Shown piece by piece: positions 1 to 10,174 of a stretch of DNA of 64,000 nucleotides; position 1 is the first letter of the stretch; every line of letters begins with the position of its first letter. Origin of the DNA: Jeotgalicoccus coquinae (lineage in GTDB: Bacteria; Bacillota; Bacilli; Staphylococcales; Salinicoccaceae); NCBI RefSeq assembly GCF_014207425.1, contig NZ_JACHFF010000001.1, forward strand, positions 620,001 to 684,000, given 5' to 3'. Under the pieces are notes generated by a model. The model made no database searches and was not told where the DNA came from. It was given only the letters and a program-made list of their open reading frames with translations. A program made the position numbers and the translations under genes.

Positions 1-813
1 CAAACTGTCTCAATTATTAACATCTATTGACATTCCCAAAAGTAGTTATTGTTACCATAAGAAACAACTTGCTCTGCGGAATAAATACAACTATGTGCGG
101 GTTCAAATTATTGATGTTTTCAAAGCAGGTAAGCGTCGTTACGGTTACCGACGAATACATGCGTCATTAAAAAATATAGGGATTATCCTGTCGGAAAAAA
201 TAGTGCGACATATCATGAGAGAAAAAAATCTCGTTTTGGAATCTATTAAAATGAGAAAATATAGTTCGTATGGTGAAGATATCACCTGATGTTTCTAATG
301 TTTTAAAACGTAATCTTAAAGCATATAAAATAAATGGATTACAGATATTACGGACTTTTGTATACCTAGCGGTAAAGTATATATCCAATGATTGACTGTT
401 TTGATGGTGCTATCGTGAGTTGGACAATGAGTACCACCCCTAATGCAGAGTTAGTTAATACCATGCTGGATCAGGCGATGCAAACGTTACAGGAGGGCGA
501 GAGACCAGTCATTCATACGGATCGGGGTGCGCATTATCGTTGGCATGGATGGATTGATCGAATGGATAGTCATGACTTAATACGATCAATGTCCAAAAAA
601 GGCTGTTCTCCCGATAACACTGCATGTGAGGGCTTCTTTGGACGGTTAAAAAACGAGTTCTTTTATGGCGAATCCTGGTTGGATGCCTCTCTTGAAAATT
701 TTATCGAACAATTAGATGAATATCTTGTATGGTATAACCATGAAAGAATCAAACTATCATTAGGTGGAATGAGTATTATAAAACATCGCGAAACCTTGAG
801 TTGTGTGGCATAG
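1..813 (+). pseudogene. IS3-family (IS150-type) transposase orfB, frameshifted and cut by the window edge
   Basis: Remnant of the DDE integrase of an IS3-family element. The reading frame is open from base 2 (LSQLLTSIDIPKSSYCYHKK, then the GYRRI region at about 140) to a stop near 289. The protein then continues in other frames (WITDITDF at about 340-360, holding the first catalytic Asp). After another shift near 385 it resumes as MIDCFDGAIVSW and runs to the stop at 813. The second Asp (HTDRGAHY) and the Glu (ACEGFFGRLKNE) are readable in the 388-813 part. At least three frame disruptions make it inactive. The 5' half of the element lies outside the window and no clear right terminal repeat was recognised. 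It flanks the AT-rich accessory island that starts at 1.2 kb, consistent with past mobility of that region. Confidence 0.9.
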
Positions 814-1178
814 TAGTCAAAATAATACGATTCAAACAGTGAAGCTATAAGAGTAACAATTAGATTTACACTGTTATATTAGATACATTTAACAATTAAT
901 GGTCTAAGAAAATATCTGCACCCCCGTTTTGCTCATTAATTTTGAACACTTTATGACTAAAGAAAAGATAAGAAAATTTTTGAAACGACAGATAAATAGC
1001 AGGGTGGTAGTTTTTGATTTTTAACATGTAATAAACATATGAAATTATACGAATGGACTAAACCTTAATTTATTTCTAATAATCATTTGCTATTCTAATT
1101 TATAGTTACATGTATTATAATGTCAGGTCTAAAATTGTGGTAAAATATAATTTAATAGACTTATGGAGGGCATATGTG
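814..1178. other. intergenic region after the transposase remnant
   Basis: About 365 bases without a credible gene. It is AT-rich and probably contains the decayed right end of the insertion sequence and the promoter of the operon that starts at 1179 (a TATAAT-like hexamer lies at 1116-1121, but no well-spaced -35 was found). No tRNA, riboswitch or repeat was recognised. Confidence 0.5.
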
Positions 1179-3410
1179 ATGAAGGGTTTTTTATACTTAT
1201 TTCAAAAGAAAAAAAAGATGCATAATTCTGATAGTATTTTAAAAGCAATCGATCTATTAAAGGAAGCAAATCACTCATTTAATATAAAAGAAACTGAACA
1301 AATGAGAAGTATTATATATACTAATGAAATGACTAAAAAATATTCTGATTATATATCTTTTAAGCATATTTCTTACATCGGACAATTTGTTGACAGTCCA
1401 AAGATAATATGTGAGCAACTAGCAAATCTTAATGAAGAAGAATTAAGAAATTATGTGAGTAATCTCAGAGGTGCATTTGCTTTAGCAATCTCTGATTATA
1501 AAAATGAAACCATGAAATTTTTCACTCATATATTTAGAATTGATAATGTTTTTTATCGTGAGACCGAAAATGAGATTATAGTAGGAACGGATCCACTTAT
1601 AGTTAGTGCAGTATCTAATGAAAATTTAAAGCCAGAGATAGATATATCCAACAGTGTTTCATTCTTAATGAATGGTTATTTTGCAGATGAGAAAACCCTT
1701 TTTAAAGGAGTAGAGCTAGTCCCGCCAAATAGTGTAATGGATGTAAGTAAGGATGGTATAAGTATTCAATATATAGATAATTCTATAGAAGAAATGTTTA
1801 CAATTAAACCCAATAAAGAAATTAATAATGCAATCAAAGAAAACTATATTGATGCTTTTAAAGCTGTCCCTAAAACTTCCAGTATTAATATAGGAGTGAC
1901 TGGAGGGAAAGATAGTAGATTAGCACTACTGGGCCTATTAGAAGCCGGATATGATGTGAAAACTAATACTAGAGGTTTTTCTGATAATCCAGATGTCATA
2001 GTTGCAGAGAAGCTTACCCAAAAATTGAATTTAACACATAAAATTAACGAACCTAAAATTTTAGATAGTAAAGGTATGAACGTAAACCTTGAGATGAAAG
2101 CGTTACAAGCAATGATAGCTACTTCCGGCCAGGTTTATGGTTATGAAAATATTAAATATCAGCCGGAATATAAGGGAAATATAGGGGTTACTGGTGTTGC
2201 TGCTCTCACAATGAAAGGTGGATACAGTAATTTAAATAATTTATCTCCTGCTGATCCATATAAAGAGATGCTTAGACGATTCATGCCATTAGAAGATTTA
2301 CTTGTTGAAGGTAAATCGACGGCATATAAACAAACACTTAAGAACTTGGTTACTTCTGATTTTCAAGATGCACAATATAAACATGCCTTATTTTATAGAA
2401 ATGGAAGATGGACGAGTGGGACAAGATTAGCAAAATCTTATTCAAGTGATATGTATTCACCATACTATGATAATGTATTTACTAAGTCGATTATGAAGAT
2501 ACAGAAACAATATCTGGATAATGGTTTTGCACAATATACATTAATGAACAAGTTGAATGGTCCAATATCTTTAATGCCGTTAGTTGGTTCAAGATGGGGA
2601 TTTGAAAAAAATAAGCCAGTCAAACCTGAAAATTATACCGGATGGCTTAATAGAACACCAATGTATCCCACAACTAAACTTGCAAATTATAATTGGAGAA
2701 ATCTAACATTACCGGATAATACTATTATTAGAGAAGAGTTTAAAAATATTCTTTTGAGAGATTCGAAACATCCTATTTATGAAGTCGTTGATTTCTCTAA
2801 ACTTAAGAATCTGCTTGAGAGTCAATTAACAAGTAAGCACTTAAAGTTTATGTGGGCGTTATTGTCTCTTTATTCTTACATTAATTATTTAAATGGAGAA
2901 ACTGTCAAATCTAAAGATTTGAATATAAGAATTCCAGAAACCATAGTCAATGAGTTAAAGAGTACACCTGTTACATTTGATTTAACTTTTGATATATTTT
3001 CAACTAATAAAAGTCTTGAAGTTATAAGTTCAGGGAAAAAAGTTACTGTAAAAAGTAATTCAAGTCATGAAAATGATAAGAATAAATATTTAACGATTTT
3101 TAATAGTAATATCTCTAATGCAGTAAGAAATGAGAAAACACTTTTAAAAGAACGTAAAGAAATCACCTTCAATATGCATTTAAGTTATTCAGGGCAACTA
3201 CCTTTAAGATACTGTTTGATATTTTTTGACAGTAATAATAAGAAAATTGAAGCGAAGTGGTTTAATAGAACTATCAACAAAAATATTAAAAATTTAGACG
3301 GATCCTCAAAGATACCTGATAATGCAGAAACGTATAAAATAGCAGTTAAATTTCCTAATGATTTTTCAGGAGAGTTAAATGTTGATTACTTTTTCAGTGT
3401 TATACAATAA
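1179..3410 (+). CDS. asparagine-synthetase-like protein with degenerate glutaminase domain (paralogue 1)
   Basis: 743 residues. I chose the ATG at 1179 because a strong GGAGGG lies 8 bases upstream and because the protein then begins MKGFLYLF, matching the MCGI/MCGF start of class II glutamine amidotransferases but with Lys in place of the nucleophile Cys2. The N-terminal ~200 residues keep the amidotransferase fold pattern (GAFALAISDY, then VGTDPLIVS). The PP-loop TGGKDSR is at residues 241-247, as in asparagine synthetase, beta-lactam synthetase and lasso-peptide cyclase relatives. The last ~140 residues look like a beta-sandwich. So it probably adenylates a carboxylate and uses free ammonia or an amine, not glutamine. 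It is the first gene of an operon with the heparinase-like and Asp2-like genes (gaps of 54 and 47 bases). Substrate unknown. It is a paralogue of the gene at 6519. Confidence 0.8.
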   Translation: MKGFLYLFQKKKKMHNSDSILKAIDLLKEANHSFNIKETEQMRSIIYTNEMTKKYSDYISFKHISYIGQFVDSPKIICEQLANLNEEELRNYVSNLRGAFALAISDYKNETMKFFTHIFRIDNVFYRETENEIIVGTDPLIVSAVSNENLKPEIDISNSVSFLMNGYFADEKTLFKGVELVPPNSVMDVSKDGISIQYIDNSIEEMFTIKPNKEINNAIKENYIDAFKAVPKTSSINIGVTGGKDSRLALLGLLEAGYDVKTNTRGFSDNPDVIVAEKLTQKLNLTHKINEPKILDSKGMNVNLEMKALQAMIATSGQVYGYENIKYQPEYKGNIGVTGVAALTMKGGYSNLNNLSPADPYKEMLRRFMPLEDLLVEGKSTAYKQTLKNLVTSDFQDAQYKHALFYRNGRWTSGTRLAKSYSSDMYSPYYDNVFTKSIMKIQKQYLDNGFAQYTLMNKLNGPISLMPLVGSRWGFEKNKPVKPENYTGWLNRTPMYPTTKLANYNWRNLTLPDNTIIREEFKNILLRDSKHPIYEVVDFSKLKNLLESQLTSKHLKFMWALLSLYSYINYLNGETVKSKDLNIRIPETIVNELKSTPVTFDLTFDIFSTNKSLEVISSGKKVTVKSNSSHENDKNKYLTIFNSNISNAVRNEKTLLKERKEITFNMHLSYSGQLPLRYCLIFFDSNNKKIEAKWFNRTINKNIKNLDGSSKIPDNAETYKIAVKFPNDFSGELNVDYFFSVIQ

Positions 3411-3464
3411 TACACAATTTTATTGCAAAACCTGCAATAAGTATTTAATTATAAGGAGTTTGTA

Positions 3465-5051
3465 ATGAAAAATAGTAATGAACGAAAAAGAGTAGAATTA
3501 TTTTTAAATGACGAATGGTTAGTGAGAAAGGGGTTCACTCCGCTAGATATTTCAAAAGGGATTAATTGGAACTACCAGCACAGCAATAATGCAGCAACAT
3601 ATCAAACATATATACACAGTTTAGGTATTTTAAATGATTTACTGAAAATATCTAAAGCTGACAACAATCTTAAATTAGAAAAGAAAGCAAAAGATTTAAT
3701 ATTAGATTGGAATAGTACTGATCATAAAAAAGGTAAAAACTATGCATGGAAAGAACACCCTGTTTCCAGTCGCATAAATAATATTATAGCTTTTCAATCA
3801 AATGCAGCAAAGCATAAGCTATCACAAAAGGTATTTGATAAGCTTGTAATTGATCATTGTTTTTATTTATCCAATGAGAGGAATTACAAATTTAATAATC
3901 ATGGACTCATGATGGATAATGCATTAATAAATGCAGCTTCACATTTAGCAGATCCAGAAAAGAAAAAATTATATATTGAGAAAGCTCTATATCGCATCCG
4001 TTATGCCATTCAAAGAGATTTCTCAAGAAATGGTGTACACTTAGAAAACTCTCCAGAGTACCATAGAATGATTCTGATGATTTATAGAAGTATAGAGAAA
4101 AAACTTAAAGAACTCAGAATTCCACTAGGGAAACAGGAAATAGAAATACTGAAGCTCGCTCATAATTTTAGAGGGTATATAATCCAGCCTAATAATGTAT
4201 ATCCAATGATTGGTGATACTGGAAATATTCCTGATTCTAGAATTAAAAAGATTTTTCGTGATTTTCATGATTCTGAAGCAGGAATTACAATATTCAATAA
4301 CCTCAATGAAGAAGAACCTGAGAATAGTTCAATGATGATTTTTAAATCTGGTTATTTTAATAAAACACATAAACATTATGATGATTTATCAACTTATCTT
4401 TATCTAGAAGGAGAGGAACTGCTAATAGATTCTGGTAAGTATAGTTATGTTATCAGTGATCCTGTGAGACAGCATGTAGTTTCACCAAAAGGGCACAATG
4501 TTATCAATCTTCCTGGACAAGATTACAAACTTGTTAATCCGTTTCAAGAGCAGTTTAACTTGAAGATTACTAAGCGGGTTTCTAAGACGAATTATAAGTT
4601 GGTAACAGGAATTAACAAGCTTTATAAAGGTACCACTTTAACAAGATATAATATTTTGACAAAAGAAAATGTCTGCATAATATTAGACAGAGTGGTTTCA
4701 AGAGACAGTAAAGAAGCTTATCAAAATTTTAATATAAATGAAAATGCAGAAATAAAAAAAATAACTGATCTTGAATATGAAATTACGTTAAATGATAAAT
4801 TATATAATATTCAAACCTACAACAGAGCAGGATCAAATATAAAAAGTGAAATCGAGAATGGATATATTTCCAGAAAGTTTGGAGATTACCAGGAGAATGA
4901 GAGAATTTTATTTAAGCAGGAAGGGAAAAACTTAACTTATATTACTGTGATCCATAATGTAAAAGATGATATTGAGGTAGATTACGTTAATTTAAAACTA
5001 AGTAAATTGACATATAGTATTAATGGTAAAGAAGTAAGTATAGATTTATAA
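3465..5051 (+). CDS. heparinase II/III-family protein
   Basis: 528 residues, ATG preceded by AAGGAG. There is no signal peptide, so it is predicted cytoplasmic. The N-terminal half is helical, as in the (alpha/alpha) toroid of polysaccharide lyases, with the family-like ENSPEYH around residues 194-200. The C-terminal half is beta-rich and contains the hallmark THKHYDDLS (about residues 298-306) followed by a LLIDSGKYSY segment. Known relatives are uronic-acid-cleaving lyases or, when cytoplasmic and inside polysaccharide loci, proteins of uncertain role. It is the middle gene of the operon between an Asn-synthetase-like gene and an Asp2-like hydrolase, which suggests a uronic-acid-containing glycan as shared substrate (inference). 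Confidence 0.8.
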   Translation: MKNSNERKRVELFLNDEWLVRKGFTPLDISKGINWNYQHSNNAATYQTYIHSLGILNDLLKISKADNNLKLEKKAKDLILDWNSTDHKKGKNYAWKEHPVSSRINNIIAFQSNAAKHKLSQKVFDKLVIDHCFYLSNERNYKFNNHGLMMDNALINAASHLADPEKKKLYIEKALYRIRYAIQRDFSRNGVHLENSPEYHRMILMIYRSIEKKLKELRIPLGKQEIEILKLAHNFRGYIIQPNNVYPMIGDTGNIPDSRIKKIFRDFHDSEAGITIFNNLNEEEPENSSMMIFKSGYFNKTHKHYDDLSTYLYLEGEELLIDSGKYSYVISDPVRQHVVSPKGHNVINLPGQDYKLVNPFQEQFNLKITKRVSKTNYKLVTGINKLYKGTTLTRYNILTKENVCIILDRVVSRDSKEAYQNFNINENAEIKKITDLEYEITLNDKLYNIQTYNRAGSNIKSEIENGYISRKFGDYQENERILFKQEGKNLTYITVIHNVKDDIEVDYVNLKLSKLTYSINGKEVSIDL

Positions 5052-5098
5052 GAATCAATAATACTTATCGTTTAAAGTCTTAATGAGGTAGTGATATT

Positions 5099-6430
5099 TT
5101 GAATAAACAAGAGCTGCTAAATATAATTAAAAATAATGAATCTGAATTTAAAGGTGAGAAGCATAATATTAAGCATCTGTTTTTGCCAAATGAAAATTCT
5201 GATTATTTAATAGTTGTTTTTTCTGGTTTTCATGGAGGTGAAGTAGCAAAAAAGCCACCTGTTTATAACTATATTAATACATTAAAAGATGTAAATATTA
5301 ATAAGCTTTTTATTATGGATAATGTGGATAATACACCAGTTTATTACTATGGAACAGAGGGAACAGATTCATATCTTAAAGATACAACTCATTTAGTTAA
5401 CCATTATGCAGAGAAATTAAGTATTAAAAAATCTAACATAATAACAACAGGATCATCAAAAGGTGGTACAGGATCACTCATTGTTGGTCTAGATATAGGT
5501 GTTGGTCATATTATATCTGCAGCAAATCAACTGAATGTTGGTACTTACCTAAATTCATTACCAAAAGTAAGAGAATTAATATTTAATATGATATTTGGAA
5601 GAAATGATGACTCTTATGTAGAATTATTAGACCAAAAATTCAGAGAAAAAATACTAGTCAATAGTACAGAATCTAATTTATATTTTCATGCCGGAACGCG
5701 GGATTCCCATTATATAAAACACATGAAACCAATGCTTGCACATTTTGACAGTAAAAAGATATATTATGAATTAGACTTGAAAAACTATGTAGGGCATAAC
5801 TCAGTTATTTACTTTTACCCTGAATATTTAAAAAGAAAAATTAATGAAATTCTTAACTTACCTAAAATAAAAAAACCAGATGTAAGTAAAGATGAGAAAG
5901 AAATTATTATTGATGTTAACGTTTCAAAATATAGAAAAGCAACTCATTACTATCAAGTGGAATTGGATTTGGTTAATGGAAATAGACTGGTATCTGAGTT
6001 TAAAAAAGATCTGAAGCATTTGTTTACAGTAGAAGCAAAAGAGATTAGGAGTGTGAGTATAATCTTAAAAGAATATGAAATCATTAGAGATGCGAGAAAT
6101 TTTAACTTTGATGAAATCAATTCAAAATTAGATATACTGCGCTTGAAGAATTTAATCAGGAATGAATGGATTACTAATAAAGGGGAAAAGATTAGTAATA
6201 CCAATATGGTTAGAACAAAAAAACTACCCTACACCTCATTGAACGATTATATAGTCACAGGTAGCGTATCTGTTTCGTATTATTCTGGTGATATTTTTAT
6301 AAAGTCAACTAGAGTGACAGGAAGAGTTTCTGAATTACCATTTTATATAGAAAAAGTTTCTGAAGCTGACAGTATAGTTTTAAGCTTTAATAAAAAATGG
6401 CTTGGTAAAATGAAATTAACCACTTTATAG
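5099..6430 (+). CDS. Asp2-like alpha/beta hydrolase with C-terminal surface-associated module
   Basis: 443 residues, TTG start at 5099 with GAGGTAGTGAT upstream. Residues ~35-250 are an alpha/beta-hydrolase fold: oxyanion region FSGFHGG (41-47), nucleophile elbow GSSKGG with Ser120, and plausible acid and His partners near residues 202 (RDSHY) and 232 (VGHNS). The SSKGG elbow resembles accessory-Sec protein Asp2, which acts in O-acetylation of surface glycoproteins, but no SecA2/SecY2 genes are present here. The last ~90 residues form a separate module (EWITNKG ... VSYYSGDIFI ... EADSIVLSFN) shared with the lipoproteins at 11970 and 13008. Last gene of the operon, followed by a strong terminator. 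Likely an esterase or acyltransferase on a glycan (inference). Confidence 0.65.
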   Translation: MNKQELLNIIKNNESEFKGEKHNIKHLFLPNENSDYLIVVFSGFHGGEVAKKPPVYNYINTLKDVNINKLFIMDNVDNTPVYYYGTEGTDSYLKDTTHLVNHYAEKLSIKKSNIITTGSSKGGTGSLIVGLDIGVGHIISAANQLNVGTYLNSLPKVRELIFNMIFGRNDDSYVELLDQKFREKILVNSTESNLYFHAGTRDSHYIKHMKPMLAHFDSKKIYYELDLKNYVGHNSVIYFYPEYLKRKINEILNLPKIKKPDVSKDEKEIIIDVNVSKYRKATHYYQVELDLVNGNRLVSEFKKDLKHLFTVEAKEIRSVSIILKEYEIIRDARNFNFDEINSKLDILRLKNLIRNEWITNKGEKISNTNMVRTKKLPYTSLNDYIVTGSVSVSYYSGDIFIKSTRVTGRVSELPFYIEKVSEADSIVLSFNKKWLGKMKLTTL

Positions 6431-6441
6431 ATTATTTAATT

Positions 6442-6480
6442 AAAACACCTGGGATCTCTTAAAGAAATCCCAGGTGTTTT
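6442..6480. terminator. bidirectional intrinsic terminator
   Basis: Perfect 14-bp stem (AAAACACCTGGGAT with ATCCCAGGTGTTTT) and a loop of about 11 bases, with T/A-rich flanks on both strands. It separates the convergent operons ending at 6430 and 6519. Confidence 0.9.
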
Positions 6481-6518
6481 AATTATATTAATTTTCACTT
6501 GCATTAGTCATTTTAGTA

Positions 6519-8738
6519 TTAATATGTTATTTCATAAAATGCATAATTTAGTTTTGCTGTGTCCGTTTCTTCAAACTTATTAAAATTCAAGAGTAGTCGG
6601 AATGAATCATACTGATTAATATCCTCATTAGTATGATAGAATTCAGTAGTTACATTGGTGTTCTCAGCATCTAAATAAATTGTCTTTTCAAGTTTATTGT
6701 CTTTATAAAATAGAATCTGACCAATTACCTTAGAAATGTTCTGAGAATGATTTAGATGAACTCTTAATGAAAGTTTGCTAATATTTTGTATATTTATTTG
6801 ATTAGGAGCCTCTGTATATTTTCCTTCAAATGATAACAGTTTTCTATGTTTATCGAAATTTTTAATAGAAATATTATTGTCATCAGATATATCTATGGAT
6901 TTATTAAGAGGTAAGAAATCGTTAGTCAAATCAACAATTTTTTTCTTATTTTTATAATCACTGACACTAGTTGAAGGTAATGTAACATTAATATCTTTAT
7001 TAAACGTTCTATTCGATACATCGGTTAATTCGTTTACAAAGATTATAATTGACGCAAGACTCCATATAAATCTCATATGGTTTGCTTTAATAGTCCCGTT
7101 AATCATTTTGTTTACTGCTTTATAATCGATTATTTGATAAATAATATGGTTTGGATTTGATAATAAAATATCTTTAAACTGTTTGATTATGACTTTGTCA
7201 TTATTTTGTACTCTTCTCCAGTTATAATTCCCTAGAACAGTAGAAGGGTAATATGGCTGACGATTAAGCCAATTATCGTAGTCACCGGCAGTCATGGGTT
7301 TAGTTTTTTCGACTCTCCAACGATCTTTAGCAAATGGAATATCAATCAAACGTTTATCTATTCTTTTCATAATCTGATAATGTATCTCTTCATTCTTATT
7401 ATCTGCATACTGAATTTTTAATGCTTCTCTTAAAAATTTGTTATCCAGGAAAGGGGAATGACTCTGTCTGGAATAATTTGCTGCATTTTTTGCCGCTGAA
7501 GTTAACCTTCCTGTTCTGTATTTAAGAGAATATAAAATTTGGAGTTTATGCAGACCTTGTTCATCATCGATAAAGTCGAGAAGGAAATCTCCAAATGGAT
7601 TATCTTTTCCGTTTTTAAGAAGTTGATGATTTCTATTGAACGTATTTACCAGTTTCAATTTATTGGAGTTCTCGTCAGCATTTATAAAGTTAGCAAAGCC
7701 GCCTTTTACTAATTCAGCGCCTATACCATCAAAAGATTTATGGCCTGTGAATTTACCAAGTGAACCTACATTTTCATAACCATATACCATACCGGATGTG
7801 GCAAGCATTACTCTCTTTATTTTGCTGTATATATTAACTGATATAGTATTCTCTTCTGAAATTTTAGGACTTGTCGATCTATGTTCCAATTCATACATAT
7901 CCGCTATTCTTTTAGCAATAACAACGTCTGGATTGTCGTCAAATCCATTAGTAAAAACTGATAAATCAAAGTTGTTGCTGTTCATGGCAGCAAATATAAG
8001 TCTGCTGTCCTTACCGCCTGTTAATGCCAATCTAAATTCTTTATCTTTAGGTTGTGTGTTGAATGCATTTATAAATAAATCAGTTAAGTCATCGTAGTCA
8101 GATTTACCGTACTCTTTATTTAAAAGGTTAGAATACAGATTGTCAATTTCATTAATCTCTAATCCGTTTTCATCTACTTTGATATGACTGTTTCCTGGTA
8201 ATGCATAAACATCTTTAAATGGTGTGCCATCATCAGCATAGTATCCATTCAGGATAAATGAGTGCAGTGCAGGAAGTGAAAAATCTACATTTCCATTAGT
8301 AGCTATTAGACTGATTATTAGAGGATCAGTACCTATTATGATTGAATCATTTGAAGTGAATGCATAAACAGTTTCAATCCTAGCAACGTGCGTAAATACA
8401 TTGATTTGATTAGAAATATAATCTGAATAACCAATTGCAAATTGTCCTTCTAAATTACGAACATAGTTTAATTTGTCTGAAGCTTCAGAATTCATTAGAG
8501 AATTTTTAATTTCTTCAATCTCTCTAGTGAAAATACCTACAGGAGTAAACATACCTGTTTCAGTTTGACCATAAGGATATTCAGTATACTCATTTGTAAA
8601 GTAAACACTCGTAATATTTTCATTTTTAGTTTCAAATACATTAAGTGATGGTGCTTTATATCTCTTTAAAATAGCTTCAATATCAACATCATAAGTATAA
8701 TTCTTATCCAGTTTGAAAATATGTATAAATCCCTGCAT
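6519..8738 (-). CDS. asparagine-synthetase-like protein with degenerate glutaminase domain (paralogue 2)
   Basis: 739 residues, starting at the ATG at 8738 (GGAGGTCATT directly upstream), which gives an MQGFIHIF start. As in paralogue 1, the class II amidotransferase nucleophile Cys2 is replaced, here by Gln. The amidotransferase-like part ends with IIGTDPLIISL. The PP-loop TGGKDSR is at residues 240-246, and GFDDNPDVVIAKRI matches GFSDNPDVIVAEKL of paralogue 1. The C-terminal ~140 residues again look like a beta-sandwich. It is transcribed alone, convergent to the 1179-6430 operon and divergent from the ATP-grasp gene at 8965, so the intergenic region 8739-8964 probably holds both promoters. 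Loss of Cys2 in both copies argues against ordinary asparagine synthesis. Substrate unknown. Confidence 0.8.
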   Translation of the reverse strand: MQGFIHIFKLDKNYTYDVDIEAILKRYKAPSLNVFETKNENITSVYFTNEYTEYPYGQTETGMFTPVGIFTREIEEIKNSLMNSEASDKLNYVRNLEGQFAIGYSDYISNQINVFTHVARIETVYAFTSNDSIIIGTDPLIISLIATNGNVDFSLPALHSFILNGYYADDGTPFKDVYALPGNSHIKVDENGLEINEIDNLYSNLLNKEYGKSDYDDLTDLFINAFNTQPKDKEFRLALTGGKDSRLIFAAMNSNNFDLSVFTNGFDDNPDVVIAKRIADMYELEHRSTSPKISEENTISVNIYSKIKRVMLATSGMVYGYENVGSLGKFTGHKSFDGIGAELVKGGFANFINADENSNKLKLVNTFNRNHQLLKNGKDNPFGDFLLDFIDDEQGLHKLQILYSLKYRTGRLTSAAKNAANYSRQSHSPFLDNKFLREALKIQYADNKNEEIHYQIMKRIDKRLIDIPFAKDRWRVEKTKPMTAGDYDNWLNRQPYYPSTVLGNYNWRRVQNNDKVIIKQFKDILLSNPNHIIYQIIDYKAVNKMINGTIKANHMRFIWSLASIIIFVNELTDVSNRTFNKDINVTLPSTSVSDYKNKKKIVDLTNDFLPLNKSIDISDDNNISIKNFDKHRKLLSFEGKYTEAPNQINIQNISKLSLRVHLNHSQNISKVIGQILFYKDNKLEKTIYLDAENTNVTTEFYHTNEDINQYDSFRLLLNFNKFEETDTAKLNYAFYEITY

Positions 8739-8964
8739 AATGACCTCCAAAATTTTTAGCAAAATATTTATATATAATTATATCATAAGACATCTTGTAA
8801 ATTATTATAATAAATTACAGAACTATCAGGTTAAAAATTCAATAACGGTTTAATTTTTTTCTAGGGGGATTCTAAGGTAACATTAATATTGTCTGTTGTT
8901 ATTATTAAAATATCTATATAATATAAATTAGAAAGCTGAATTGACATAAGGTGGTTTGAAAACA

Positions 8965-10119
8965 TTGAATAAACATAAACAAGATTATATCCATAAAATG
9001 AATAAAGTTGCTGAAAATTGTTATTCATACAAAAATAATCAAGTAACTAATTTTTATAAGTACGGAGCAGAAGAATTAGGGTTAGGTTATGGGAGAAGCG
9101 ACAAAACCCATTCTTTTTATTATAAAGATAAAAAAATAGGTGAAGCCAAAGGCTTAAGAGCTTTAAGTACTTCAAAAACTGCATTTATAATTTGCAGAGA
9201 TAAATTTAAAACAGAGAAATTATTACATAGCTTAAATGTCCCGACACTGAATTCAGAATTATTTTATGAAAATCAAAAGAACGAAGCTTATGAGTATATA
9301 AAGAATAACAATATTAATCCTATTGTGCTGAAACCATTATCACTTGCCGGTGGTAAAGGTATAGAATTAGATATACATCCTGAGAATTTCTCGGCAGCAT
9401 GGGACAGATCTATAGAGAAGCAAAAAGAATTAGGAGTAAAAGAGCCGTGCTGTGCAATTCAGCCTTTCGTAGATGGCTATGATGTTAGAATCGCTATTAC
9501 AGAAGGATTTTTCTCTGCGGCACTCTTAAGAGTGCCAGGTCATGTAATTGGAGATGGAAAGTCCACAATCAGAACTCTTATAGAGGATAAAAATGAAATA
9601 AGAAGGAAATCTTTATACTTCAAGAAGTTTCTTTATGAGTTTAATTCTGGACTTAATCACAAACTTGAAGCGCAGGGTTATACACTAGACAGTGTACTTA
9701 ATCTTGATGAGATATTATTCTTTAGTGATCTCGGAAATCTTACTGCTGGTGCAGAAAGTGTGGATATCACTCATCTTGTAAGTAAGGAAATGATAGATAT
9801 AGCATTAAAAGCTACAGCAGCAATCCCTGGTTTGTATACTGCAGGTGTTGATATTCTTACAAATGATTTCACCTCTAAAGTGGGGTATGTAAGCGAAGTT
9901 AATACCAATGCAAACCACCAGGTGCATCATTTACCGTATAAGGGAGAAGTACAAAAACCATATAGAGATATAATTCTGGGACTACTGATTAAGTATAAAG
10001 TAGAAAAAGGTATTTCATTAAACAGGGATGAGAGATTAAGGGTGAAGCAGATGAATACATTAAATAAATATCGGGCTGGATATTATGAAATGATGTATAA
10101 GAATTCAAGTTTTAAATGA
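8965..10119 (+). CDS. ATP-grasp ligase, cyanophycin-synthetase type (paralogue 1)
   Basis: 384 residues from the TTG at 8965, 10 bases after AAGGTGG; an in-frame TTG at 8956 is too close to that site. The first ~75 residues are a family-specific N-terminal region. The ATP-grasp fold follows: lid-preceding ICRDKFKTEKLL, IVLKPLSLAGGKG (Lys and glycine-rich loop), GDGKSTIRTLI, and the metal-binding EVNTNANHQVHHLP near the C-terminus. The EVN...H..P pattern is that of cyanophycin synthetase and related amino-acid or peptide ligases, which form an acyl phosphate and join it to an amine. The neighbours (Asn-synthetase-like, second ATP-grasp, GNAT) suggest peptide-bond formation on an amino acid or a polymer. 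It ends at a bidirectional terminator. Confidence 0.8.
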   Translation: MNKHKQDYIHKMNKVAENCYSYKNNQVTNFYKYGAEELGLGYGRSDKTHSFYYKDKKIGEAKGLRALSTSKTAFIICRDKFKTEKLLHSLNVPTLNSELFYENQKNEAYEYIKNNNINPIVLKPLSLAGGKGIELDIHPENFSAAWDRSIEKQKELGVKEPCCAIQPFVDGYDVRIAITEGFFSAALLRVPGHVIGDGKSTIRTLIEDKNEIRRKSLYFKKFLYEFNSGLNHKLEAQGYTLDSVLNLDEILFFSDLGNLTAGAESVDITHLVSKEMIDIALKATAAIPGLYTAGVDILTNDFTSKVGYVSEVNTNANHQVHHLPYKGEVQKPYRDIILGLLIKYKVEKGISLNRDERLRVKQMNTLNKYRAGYYEMMYKNSSFK

Positions 10120-10129
10120 TAAGAATATA

Positions 10130-10157
10130 AAAAGCAGACGTAGACGTCTGCTTTTTT
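10130..10157. terminator. bidirectional intrinsic terminator
   Basis: Stem GCAGACG/CGTCTGC with a TA loop, an A-run before it and TTTTTT after it. It serves the convergent ATP-grasp genes. Confidence 0.9.
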
Positions 10158-10174
10158 GTATTGTATAAATATAT

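Noticed and set aside
5099..6430. Accessory Sec (SecA2/SecY2) system
   Set aside because: Only an Asp2-like hydrolase is present; no SecA2, SecY2, other Asp proteins or serine-rich repeat substrate was seen.
1179..8738. Ordinary glutamine-dependent asparagine synthetase (asnB)
   Set aside because: Both copies lack Cys2 of the glutaminase and carry a different C-terminal extension.
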